From Oceanospirillaceae bacterium (GTDB taxonomy: Bacteria; Pseudomonadota; Gammaproteobacteria; Pseudomonadales; Balneatricaceae), in the NCBI GenBank assembly GCA_003523085.1, contig DPHD01000069.1:1-36868 (forward strand): 36,868 nucleotides of DNA, written 5' to 3'. The notes under the pieces were generated by a model. It was not told where the DNA came from. It did not search any database and saw nothing but the letters and a program-made list of their open reading frames with translations. The position numbers and the translations under genes were made by a program. Shown piece by piece: positions 15,421-22,339 of the stretch (within the stretch, counting starts at the first letter, position 1; the number at the start of each line of letters is the position of its first letter).

Positions 15421-16761
15421 ATGCTACTCATCTCAACAGAGAATTTTAAAAAAAATGCCGCTCTGGCTTGGCCTTTGGCCCTCAACGCCATACTTGTGCA
15501 GTCCATGGTTCTCATAGATCTGATGATGATTGCCCCGTTAGGGGAAATACCCGTTAATGCCTTGGGTATTGCAGCGGCCATTATTGCTTTTTTTATCGGT
15601 ACTCAGTTTGCTCTGGCCAATGGTACCCAAATGCTCATTGCGAGGGCGGTGGGCGGTGAAAACCAATCCAGATTGATCGATGCCATCGTCATTGGTGGAC
15701 TGATCAATATTACCTTCACTCTAGCAATATTCCTCTTTATTGCTGTTTCAGATGGCTCACTTTTAGTTTTAGTCGTCGATGACCTAAGGGTGCGTGCAGA
15801 TGTTTCTGCCTATATCGAAGTAAGTATGTGGATGCTGTTCGCATCCTCAATTACGCAAGTGATCATTGCCTATTTTAATGGTAGTGGGCGTACTCGTATT
15901 CCCTTGTACGGTTTTGTCATTGAAATGCCTATCAATATTGCCCTTAGTTTAGTTTTAATTTACGGCTTGTGGGGTTTCCCAGAATTAGGCATAAAAGGCG
16001 CGGCCATTGGCTCATTAATTGCTGTTTTGATACGCGCAGCATATTTGATAATTTGTATGCAGCGTGATCGCATTCCCAATCTCCTTGAGGGCATGAGAAA
16101 GCTAAAACGAGGCAATATTAAGGCGCATTTAACGGAGACAATGCCAATTGCAGCTAATCACGTGGTGTTAGCAGGAGGCATGATGATGTATCAATTATTA
16201 TTCGCTCAGCTCGGCGTCTACGCCTATGCAGCCATTGCCTTGGTGATGCCTTGGATCAGACTGGGCTCACATTTTACCAATGCCTGGTCCCAGGCGACTG
16301 TTATTCATATAAGTCAGTATCGTGGGCGTGGCGAAACTCATCTTATTCCCTTGTTCCTGCAACAGACAGTACGTGTAACCCTTATCGCTGCTGTTTTATT
16401 GTGTTTGGCGTTTGCCCTGTTAAATTTAATCCTACCGTGGTTGTATCCAGCAATGGACGAGCGCACTTTGGTTGCCCTTAGTGTCATTGCGCCTGTGTAC
16501 GTTTTACGTCCCTTAAATCAAGCTTTTAATACCTTCTGTGGGCACACCTTACGAGCCCTTGGCGAGAGTGTACAGGTGTTGAAATTGCACATTATCGTAC
16601 AGTGGCTTATTTGCTTACCAATTCTAGCTGTGCTGATCTATATACAGGCCCCTTTAATTTACGCATTCTCCGTTATTTTGCTTGAAGAAGGACTAAAAAC
16701 TTTGTCGTTTAGACGTCAGCTCAAAAGGAAAATGAGCCAGTTGCATGGTCTGGAAAATTAA
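15421..16761 (+). CDS. MATE-family efflux transporter
   Basis: A protein of about 446 residues with some twelve hydrophobic segments and MATE features: 'ALAWPLALNAILVQSMVLID' at the start, 'YFNGSGRTRIPLYGFVIEMP', and 'YVLRPLNQAF' near the end. MATE proteins export organic cations, drugs or metabolites by Na+ or H+ antiport. Start choice is uncertain: ATG at 15421 (preceded by AGAAG) keeps the ribosome site clear of the terminator; ATG at 15400 touches the terminator T-run, and a GTG within the terminator is unlikely. The next gene, manD, follows 20 bases after the stop. Its role in an alginate locus is unclear; release of an excess or toxic uronate intermediate is a guess. Confidence 0.85.
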   Translation: MLLISTENFKKNAALAWPLALNAILVQSMVLIDLMMIAPLGEIPVNALGIAAAIIAFFIGTQFALANGTQMLIARAVGGENQSRLIDAIVIGGLINITFTLAIFLFIAVSDGSLLVLVVDDLRVRADVSAYIEVSMWMLFASSITQVIIAYFNGSGRTRIPLYGFVIEMPINIALSLVLIYGLWGFPELGIKGAAIGSLIAVLIRAAYLIICMQRDRIPNLLEGMRKLKRGNIKAHLTETMPIAANHVVLAGGMMMYQLLFAQLGVYAYAAIALVMPWIRLGSHFTNAWSQATVIHISQYRGRGETHLIPLFLQQTVRVTLIAAVLLCLAFALLNLILPWLYPAMDERTLVALSVIAPVYVLRPLNQAFNTFCGHTLRALGESVQVLKLHIIVQWLICLPILAVLIYIQAPLIYAFSVILLEEGLKTLSFRRQLKRKMSQLHGLEN

Positions 16762-16781
16762 TAAATACAAATGGAGAGAAT

Positions 16782-18005
16782 ATGAAGATAACGAGTGCCG
16801 AAGTGTTCATTGGTGGTCCTGGTAAAAATTATGTGACCCTCAAAATAATGACGGATTCTGGTGTCTATGGTCTTGGCGATGCAACCTTAAATAATCGTGA
16901 GACAATGCCCGCGAAATACCTGCAAGATTACCTGATTCCCTGCCTGATAGGTAAGGATCCACGGCGCAGCGAAGACATTTGGCAATACTTATATAGAGGC
17001 GCCTATTTTCGTCGAGGACCGGTGGCAATGGCGGCTATTGGTGCCATCGATATGGCTTTGTGGGACATCAAGGGCAAGATTGCCGGCTTGCCTGTGTATC
17101 AACTTTTGGGTGGTAAAAGTCGAGATGGGGCCTTGGTCTATGCGCATGCTTCAGGCGGAGATATTGAACAATTGTTAGATTCGATTGCCCATTATCAAGC
17201 TGAAGGTTACCAAGCCGTGCGAGTGCAGTGTGGCATTCCAGGTATGCCCAAAGACGCATATGGTGTTGCGGGCGAGGTTGAAGATGCTATGCACTTTATA
17301 ACCGAATTTGGTACTTTGCCAAAGGAAGAAATATGGGATACGGACAAGTACCTGCGTTTTATGCCACAAGTTTTTGAAGCGATACGCCAGCGTTTTGGTG
17401 AGGATCTAAAAGTGTTGCACGATATACACCATCGCTTAACACCGCGAGAAGCCGCTGCCTTTTGCAAAGAAATTGAAAAATATAAGTTGTTTTGGGTAGA
17501 AGATCCTACACCAGCTGATGATCAAAATGCTTTGCGCTACATCCGCCAGCAAACCACTGCCCCAATCGCTATTGGTGAGGTGTTTAATTCACTGTGGGAT
17601 TGCAAACAACTCATTGCCGAAGAATTGATAGACTACATTCGTGTATCCGCCACTTATGCTGGTGGCATCACTCACGTGAAGCGTATTGTCGATTATGCCT
17701 CTGTGCACAATGTATTTACTGGCTTTCACGGTGCGCCTAGTCATTCCCCCATCAGCATGGCGGCCCAAGGACATCTAAATACTTGGGCTCCCAATTTTGG
17801 CATTCAGGAATACCTGGTCCTAGGAACGCCTGAATGTGACGCACTGTTTCCGTCTAAGCATGAGTATAGAAACGGTATGTTCTTTGTTAGTGACGAACCA
17901 GGTCTGGGTGTTGATTTCGATGAAAATGAAGTGCAACGGTATGCTTTTGAACGCCGTTATCATCCTGTCGTTCGACTGACAGACGGAACTATGTGGAATT
18001 ACTAG
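16782..18005 (+). CDS. manD: Enolase-superfamily D-mannonate dehydratase (ManD/RspA type)
   Basis: A 407-residue member of the mannonate dehydratase subgroup of the enolase superfamily. Residues can be matched to Novosphingobium ManD: Arg147, Tyr160, metal ligands Asp214, Glu240 and Glu266, general acid/base His216, then His316 and Glu343. The ending 'RLTDGTMWNY' is diagnostic of the subgroup. Expected reaction: D-mannonate to KDG, but the family also contains weak or gluconate-active enzymes and members with no known substrate, so activity is not guaranteed. Ala318, two after His316, lies at a position reported to vary with efficiency. GGAGAG precedes the ATG. It is unrelated in fold detail to the UxuA of this locus, which does the same reaction. 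Confidence 0.88.
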   Translation: MKITSAEVFIGGPGKNYVTLKIMTDSGVYGLGDATLNNRETMPAKYLQDYLIPCLIGKDPRRSEDIWQYLYRGAYFRRGPVAMAAIGAIDMALWDIKGKIAGLPVYQLLGGKSRDGALVYAHASGGDIEQLLDSIAHYQAEGYQAVRVQCGIPGMPKDAYGVAGEVEDAMHFITEFGTLPKEEIWDTDKYLRFMPQVFEAIRQRFGEDLKVLHDIHHRLTPREAAAFCKEIEKYKLFWVEDPTPADDQNALRYIRQQTTAPIAIGEVFNSLWDCKQLIAEELIDYIRVSATYAGGITHVKRIVDYASVHNVFTGFHGAPSHSPISMAAQGHLNTWAPNFGIQEYLVLGTPECDALFPSKHEYRNGMFFVSDEPGLGVDFDENEVQRYAFERRYHPVVRLTDGTMWNY

Positions 18006-18241
18006 GCGTCGTTGAATAAGCTTGGTCATGGGTATAGTAGTAGGTCTACCTTAAGACGTTTCGTAGTGTAGTCGTGTCTAGATTTCTAGGGGAAGTCCAT
18101 AGGAAAAAAGCGGGTGTCTAGAAAAATGAGTGCGTATCAGAAGGCAAAAAAGTAAAAGATCCATTGTTTCTTCACTATTGGTGCAATGTTTATCCATCTT
18201 CCCAGTCTTTAATAGACAGTGATGATAACAAGGAGCTACCA

Positions 18242-18442
18242 ATGCAGTGTTTCATTCCCTTTTCAGAGGAAGTAATAGAGCAACACCCTGAGCTTATGGC
18301 CAGTGGCTTGGTGCCTTTCCGCGAAGAATATTTACACTACACCATGGAATTCGAGGTCGTATCACCAGAGCATGCAGAGCGTCTGGACACTACGGGCTTC
18401 TCAAGTAATAGAAAAGGCGATCAAAAAGTAAGAGCTCTATAG
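18242..18442 (+). CDS. Small protein of unknown function (66 residues)
   Basis: An acidic 66-residue ORF starting 'MQCFIPFSEEVIEQHPEL' and ending 'RKGDQKVRAL'. The start was chosen because AAGGAG lies seven bases before this ATG; the reading frame stays open further upstream but without an ATG that has such a site. No signal peptide, membrane segment or known motif is seen. It stands alone between manD and a strong terminator, on the strand opposite rhlE. I do not recognise the family. The good ribosome site and the terminator beyond it argue that it is expressed. Confidence 0.6.
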   Translation: MQCFIPFSEEVIEQHPELMASGLVPFREEYLHYTMEFEVVSPEHAERLDTTGFSSNRKGDQKVRAL

Positions 18443-18498
18443 AATGAGTGAACTTTTTAATTAAGCGTTGGTCTTAGTTAACATCATGTGAAAACCCG

Positions 18499-18553
18499 TG
18501 CCCTATACAGGCAACCGCTTCCCCTTCGGTCGGCCTGTATAGGGCATTTTTTT
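18499..18553. terminator. Strong terminator between convergent genes
   Basis: TGCCCTATACAGGC and GCCTGTATAGGGCA form a perfect 14-bp stem, with ACCG/CGGT able to pair inside the loop, followed by seven T's. It serves the small ORF on the plus strand. On the minus strand the stem is followed by a shorter TTTT after CGGG, so it may also end the rhlE transcript. Confidence 0.88.
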
Positions 18554-18565
18554 GCTTTTTTTTGG

Positions 18566-19930
18566 TTAGCGAGCAGGGCGCTTGCTAGGTCCCTTGTGCC
18601 AAGGGTTTTGTTTGGCAGGTTGAGCGTCCCGAGCAGACGACTTGGGCGCATTGCGTTGGTTGGACTTAGATAGGGCCGACTTGACCTGTGGTTTTCTTTG
18701 TCTAGGCGCCTGCGCAGACGGCTCTTGATTACGTAGCTTTGGTTTTTTCGGTTTTTTGTTTTTAAGTGCCCGCAGGTCCCGTGATGGCGGCACTTCGTGG
18801 GTGGGTATAAAGCCGTCGATGTATTCACGCTGTATGTGCGCTTGCGTTAAATGCTCAATGGATTCTAAGAATTCAATTTCGTCTGCACACACCAGTGAAA
18901 CCGCTTGGCCAGTTTGATTGGCGCGGCCAGTACGGCCAATGCGGTGCACATAATCTTCGGCAATGTTGGGTAGATCATAGTTCACTACTTGGGGCAGTTG
19001 ATCGATGTCCAAGCCGCGAGCGGCGATGTCGGTGGCCACCAATACTTTAACCTCGCCGGCCTTAAACTGTGCTAATGCACGAGTTCTGGCACCTTGGCTC
19101 TTGTTGCCATGGATGGCATCGGCACTAATGCCGCCACCCACCAGCCATTTAGCAAGCTTGTTACAGCCGTGCTTGGTGCGACAAAATACGAGTACTTGTG
19201 ACCACTGGTTGGTGACAATCAGCTCTTGTAATAGCGCCGGCTTTTGCTTTTTGTCGACCGGACACATCCACTGCTTTACCGTAGGTGCGGTGGTGTTAGC
19301 AGGGCTGGCGCTAATTTCAACGGGATTATTCATTAAGCCTTTGGCAAGGCCACGGATTTGGTCAGCAAAGGTGGCAGAGAACATGAGATTTTGACGATCT
19401 TTGGGTAAGAACGACATGATGCGTTTTAAGTCATGGATAAAGCCCATGTCCAACATACGATCGGCTTCGTCGAGAATGAGCACTTCCAGTTGATTAAACT
19501 TTACTGCTTTTTGTTGATACAAGTCTAATAGGCGACCCGGGGTGGCCACCAACACATCGGCACCACGACGCAGGCGCATCATTTGTGGGTTGATCTTAAC
19601 GCCACCAAAAACCACGGTAGAGGTTAATGGTAAATCAGCACCATAGGTGGATACACTTTCGGCAACTTGAGCCGCTAGTTCGCGAGTCGGTGTCAGCACT
19701 AGTGCACGTACTTGGTTAGCCTGGGCGCGTTGGCCTTTAGCGAGTTGCTGCAACAAAGGCAGGGTAAATGCGGCCGTCTTGCCGGTACCCGTTTGGGCTG
19801 CTGCCATCACATCACTACCCGCCAAAATGGCAGGGATGGCTTTTTCTTGAATTGGGCTTGGAACGGTATAACCTTTACTCTCAATCGCGGTTAATAGGCG
19901 TGGTTCAAGACCAAGTTCGGCAAATGACAT
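18566..19930 (-). CDS. rhlE: DEAD-box ATP-dependent RNA helicase, RhlE type
   Basis: A 454-residue DEAD-box helicase from the chosen Met ('MSFAELGLEP'). Motifs in order: Q-motif 'YTVPSPIQEKAIP', Walker A 'AAQTGTGKT' (44-52), 'PTRELA', 'DEAD' within 'LILDEADRMLD', 'SAT', 'ARGLDI' and 'HRIGRTGR'. The basic, low-complexity tail after about residue 375, rich in Lys, Pro, Arg and Gln, is typical of RhlE and binds RNA. A Met 13 codons upstream exists but has no better ribosome site and lacks family similarity. RhlE-type helicases remodel rRNA during ribosome assembly and assist RNA decay in the cold. It is a core gene flanked by accessory DNA on its upstream side. Confidence 0.93.
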   Translation of the reverse strand: MSFAELGLEPRLLTAIESKGYTVPSPIQEKAIPAILAGSDVMAAAQTGTGKTAAFTLPLLQQLAKGQRAQANQVRALVLTPTRELAAQVAESVSTYGADLPLTSTVVFGGVKINPQMMRLRRGADVLVATPGRLLDLYQQKAVKFNQLEVLILDEADRMLDMGFIHDLKRIMSFLPKDRQNLMFSATFADQIRGLAKGLMNNPVEISASPANTTAPTVKQWMCPVDKKQKPALLQELIVTNQWSQVLVFCRTKHGCNKLAKWLVGGGISADAIHGNKSQGARTRALAQFKAGEVKVLVATDIAARGLDIDQLPQVVNYDLPNIAEDYVHRIGRTGRANQTGQAVSLVCADEIEFLESIEHLTQAHIQREYIDGFIPTHEVPPSRDLRALKNKKPKKPKLRNQEPSAQAPRQRKPQVKSALSKSNQRNAPKSSARDAQPAKQNPWHKGPSKRPAR

Positions 19931-20237
19931 GGGGTATCTCTGTAATGGGGTATTTAGGCGCGAAATCATACAGGAAAAGGGCCAGAAGCGCCATGTTTAA
20001 AGGACTCTATAGCATCCAAGCAAAGTGTTTGACCCGCCGTGCATATGCCGCTAAGCCACGTTATTGGTCCTACCCGAGATTGATTTCTGCACTGGTTCTA
20101 CGGGGTTTCGTACAATCATTTCACCAAGTACTGGGCACGCATACCTAAAAATCCTGATTATAAATTATTGAGCGCAAACGGCTCATTTTTGTAACGGACA
20201 AAGTTCTTGGCGGGAGGGCTGCTATACTTTTCGATAA
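19931..20237. other. Intergenic stretch upstream of rhlE
   Basis: About 307 bases without a gene I can support. The left part must hold the rhlE promoter and leader on the minus strand; no clear -35/-10 pair stands out. A plus-strand 51-codon frame near the left end has no ribosome site and is not called. A weak terminator-like hairpin lies near the right end. Confidence 0.5.
20169..20190 (+). terminator. Weak terminator-like hairpin
   Basis: TGAGC and GCTCA form a 5-bp stem with a 7-base loop, followed by five T's. The stem is short, and no plus-strand gene clearly ends before it. It may be the remnant of a lost gene's end at the border of the cassette region. Confidence 0.3.
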
Positions 20238-20416
20238 CTTGTGCTCGAGCTGTTGGGCAGTGAGCAAATTAAAGAGCGGCTCGCTAATCATTATTATCAA
20301 GTCACGTTGTAATCGATCCTGAAGGTTTCGACCGTGAAGGTTTTATTAGAGACATCAACGAAGACATTGTCAGATTTTTTCAGCGAAATATGTCAGCCTA
20401 TGATGATTTTCTTTAA
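20238..20416 (+). pseudogene. Frameshifted ORF fragment, possible cassette remnant
   Basis: Two open stretches in different frames abut. The first ends in 'ERLANHYYQVTL' at a stop (20310-20312); the second continues plausibly with 'VIDPEGFDREGFIRDINED' and ends 'YDDFL' at 20416. A single-base change near 20305 would join them into one C-terminal protein tail. No start codon with ribosome site is seen, so this is at most the last roughly 55 residues of a lost gene. The family is not recognised with confidence; an alpha/beta-hydrolase tail is one possibility. Its stop lies directly before the attC-like site, as expected for a cassette gene. Confidence 0.4.
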
Positions 20417-20419
20417 ATT

Positions 20420-20503
20420 ATCTAACAAAGCAATGTTACTAAAAGGCAAGTGCAGGGCCAAAAACCGCCCATCATTCGCCTTCAGTACATTGCCGCGTTA
20501 AAG
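20420..20503. repeat. attC-like recombination site (integron cassette boundary) 1
   Basis: The left end ATCTAAC fits the attC core RYYYAAC and the right end GTTAAAG is one base off GTTRRRY. Between them GCAATGTTACT pairs with AGTACATTGC leaving one unpaired T in the left arm, the extrahelical base expected in the L'' box. AAGGC pairs with GCCTT and GGGC with GCCC around an 8-base loop. Total length of 84 bases is within the attC range. It lies four bases after a stop codon and 51 bases before higB2. Confidence 0.62.
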
Positions 20504-20554
20504 TTCAATATCCCCCAGTTTGTTTTCTATACGTCATTTACGTACACTTAGCCT

Positions 20555-20887
20555 ATGGAATCTATATTTGTAGAATCAAAAATATTTGAGAAATACCGTG
20601 ATTCTCACCTCAGTGATGAAGAGTTTAGGCTATTTCAAACTGAGCTAATTTCAAACCCAAAGCAGGGCGATGTTATTAAAGGTACAAGCGGTTTGCGTAA
20701 GGTTCGGGTCCTTAGTAAAGGAAAAGGAAAGCGTGGTGGTTCACGTGTGATTTATTACTTCCTTGATGAAAAACAGCGTTTCTATTTACTCACTATTTAT
20801 GGGAAAAATGAAATGTCGGATTTAACCGCAGATCAAAAGAAACAGTTAAAGTCTTTTATGGAGGCATGGCGCAATGAGCAATCGTGA
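20555..20887 (+). CDS. higB2: HigB2-type toxin (RelE superfamily mRNA interferase)
   Basis: A 110-residue toxin that closely resembles Vibrio cholerae HigB2 in length and sequence as I recall it: 'LSDEEFRLFQ', 'GLRKVRVLSKGKGKRGGSRV', 'YYFLDEKQRFYLLTIYGK', 'FMEAWRNEQS'. RelE-superfamily toxins cut mRNA on the ribosome. The basic cluster around residues 50-63 and the aromatic pair in 'VIYYFLDE' belong to the active region. The toxin gene precedes the antitoxin gene and overlaps it by 14 bases, the reversed order typical of higBA. Vibrio homologues are carried as integron cassettes, in agreement with the attC-like site just upstream. The AT-rich 50 bases before the start should hold a promoter for the pair. 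Confidence 0.93.
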   Translation: MESIFVESKIFEKYRDSHLSDEEFRLFQTELISNPKQGDVIKGTSGLRKVRVLSKGKGKRGGSRVIYYFLDEKQRFYLLTIYGKNEMSDLTADQKKQLKSFMEAWRNEQS

Positions 20888-21188
20888 TTTATTTGCAGAG
20901 CTAAGCTCTGCTCTTGTTGAAGCAAAAGAGCATTCGGAAGGTAAGCTGACCCTTAAAACACACAAGGTCAATGATACAAGTGAACTTGATATTTCGCCTA
21001 ATGAAATAGTACACATTCGAGAAAAATTTAATATGTCTCGTGGCGTTTTTGCTAGTTTGCTACACACATCGTCGCGTACGTTAGAGAACTGGGAGCAAGG
21101 ACGCAGTGCTCCCAATGGGCAAGCAATAACTCTTTTGAAGTTAGTACAACGTCACCCAGAAACTCTCTCGCACATATCAGAGCTATAA
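20874..21188 (+). CDS. higA2: HigA2-type antitoxin (XRE-family HTH)
   Basis: A 104-residue antitoxin. The N-terminal about 35 residues ('MSNRDLFAELSSALVEAKEH') are the flexible toxin-neutralising part; residues about 45-95 form a Cro/C1-type helix-turn-helix with 'MSRGVFASLLHTSSRTLENW' followed by 'EQGRSAPNG'. It should bind HigB2 and repress the operon. The start overlaps the toxin's last codons; GGAGG (tatGGAGGcatgg) lies in the toxin's end, about seven bases ahead. The stop codon TAA falls within TATAACAAGCGCC, the beginning of an attC-like sequence, as in Vibrio cassettes. Confidence 0.93.
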   Translation: MSNRDLFAELSSALVEAKEHSEGKLTLKTHKVNDTSELDISPNEIVHIREKFNMSRGVFASLLHTSSRTLENWEQGRSAPNGQAITLLKLVQRHPETLSHISEL

Positions 21189-21279
21189 CAAGCGCCTGCA
21201 ATCGGGTAGCCAGAACTGTTACTTAAATTGCTGCGTAATAACGCGTTATTTTTATCTGCTCTTGAGCTGGGCGCTATCC
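21183..21279. repeat. attC-like region 2, VCR-like but degenerate
   Basis: The left end TATAACAAGCGCCTGCAA resembles the start of Vibrio cholerae repeats (TAACAAACGCCTCAAG). A possible partner GAGCTGGGCGCTATCC closes the region with GGCGC/GCGCC complementarity. The interior has little pairing, and an alternative right end near GCGTTAT (21243-21249) cannot be excluded. It follows higA2 and ends 39 bases before the next gene. Confidence 0.35.
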
Positions 21280-21318
21280 TCTCCAGCCAACAGATAATCC
21301 ATTCAGGAGCGATACCTA

Positions 21319-21714
21319 ATGAAAGACATCTCCGGAATTGATGAAGACGGCAATCCTAAGCATGGCTCCTTTGAGCTGTTCTTCAAGAACGGCGTTATCT
21401 CTTGTCAGGGTGAATTTGACAACGGCAAGAAATCAGGCAAGTGGAAGTACTTTCTCAATAACGGCCAGATGCAGTCCTGTGGAAGCTTCAAGGACGGAAA
21501 GATTACTGGTCGGTGGCAATGGTTCTTCAAGACTGGCGAACCAAGGGGCACGGGCGGCTTCGACCATGAAGAGCAGAAGAACGGTGCATGGAAACGATAC
21601 CATGCCAATGGCCAACTTTGGGACGAAGGTCGCTTCGAACACGGCAAGAAGAGGGGTATTTGGAAGGTTTACGATGAGGCGGGCGAGCTCCTAAAGACTC
21701 AAAATTTTAACTAG
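21319..21714 (+). CDS. MORN-repeat protein (YwqK-like), cassette-type
   Basis: A 131-residue protein made of about five MORN_2-type repeats, each with a pattern like 'NG...G.F..GK..G.W': 'FFKNGVISCQGEFDNGKKSG', 'LNNGQMQSCGSFKDGKITG', 'HANGQLWDEGRFEHGKKRG'. There is no signal peptide, so it is probably cytoplasmic. Such repeats are often annotated as YwqK-family antitoxin, but no partner toxin is adjacent and the function is not known. A CAGGAG site lies 11 bases before the ATG. Codon use (AAG, TTC, GGC, GAC favoured) is unlike the neighbouring TA genes, suggesting separate origin. Confidence 0.8.
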   Translation: MKDISGIDEDGNPKHGSFELFFKNGVISCQGEFDNGKKSGKWKYFLNNGQMQSCGSFKDGKITGRWQWFFKTGEPRGTGGFDHEEQKNGAWKRYHANGQLWDEGRFEHGKKRGIWKVYDEAGELLKTQNFN

Positions 21715-21764
21715 CGGAACTGGCGGCCCTATGTCGTGGTAAGTGATAGCATATCAGAGGAAGT

Positions 21765-22271
21765 ATGAAGTTAGAGCAACTGGAAAAAATTCATTATCAA
21801 GCATTACATCACTTTGAATTAAGGAATGTAGCTTGGTTTGAATCTTTGGTGCCGCCAAGGCCTAAGTCCTACGAAACATTTGAAGGCTTTTCTAAGGCAA
21901 CGGACTTATTGCTTGAACAACAAGCTAGCGGTGAATGCAGCCTATATGTTGCAACTAGCGAAGATCAAGTGGTGCTAAGGGCTAATATAACCAATATTCA
22001 TGGTTCGCTAGGCAGTGTGGGTTATAGGGTTTGTGGCAGCTATGTAGGGAAAGGCTTAGCCACAAAAGCACTCAGTTCTCTTATTTGTATTGCACAACAT
22101 GATTTAGGTTTAAAGCAGTTATCGGCGATTGCAACCATGAACAATTTAGCTTCAATTCGAGTATTGGAAAAGCTAGGTTTTGATCAGGTTAAGATTGAAG
22201 ATAATGCTCTAGAAATGAACGGCGAGATATTATCATTTATACATTTCATTAAGCCGTTGGACAAATGCTAA
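21765..22271 (+). CDS. GNAT-family N-acetyltransferase (RimJ/RimL-like)
   Basis: A 168-residue acetyltransferase of the RimJ/RimL subgroup. The acetyl-CoA loop is seen in 'VGYRVCGSYVGKGLATKAL' around residues 85-103, and motif B in 'NNLASIRVLEKLGFDQV' about residues 125-141. The substrate (ribosomal protein N-terminus, amino acid, drug or other amine) cannot be told. AGAGGAAG just before the ATG is a good ribosome site. The 50-base gap from the MORN gene has no attC-like fold, so the two may share one cassette. Its stop TAA is part of a GCTAACAAGG block that looks like the left end of an attC site. Confidence 0.88.
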   Translation: MKLEQLEKIHYQALHHFELRNVAWFESLVPPRPKSYETFEGFSKATDLLLEQQASGECSLYVATSEDQVVLRANITNIHGSLGSVGYRVCGSYVGKGLATKALSSLICIAQHDLGLKQLSAIATMNNLASIRVLEKLGFDQVKIEDNALEMNGEILSFIHFIKPLDKC

Positions 22272-22327
22272 CAAGGCACTCAAACTGACCTCCAATACGA
22301 GGGGCATCAGTTTACAAACGGTATTAA
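22266..22327. repeat. attC-like region 3, half preserved
   Basis: TGCTAACAAGGCACTCAAACTGA has the look of an attC left arm. AAACTGA (22282-22288) pairs with TCAGTTT (22307-22313), with CTCC/GGGG partly pairing inside. The outer right arm should read close to GAGTGCCTTGTTA but instead is ACAAACGGTATTA, so the terminal core is lost or diverged. It may mark where the cassette run meets the core chromosome. Confidence 0.33.
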
Positions 22328-22339
22328 AAAGGTTTTGAC

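Noticed and set aside
19768..20148. 126-codon plus-strand frame running out of rhlE into the intergenic region
   Set aside because: First half is antisense to the helicase Walker A region; the remaining 51 codons lack a ribosome site and any known motif.
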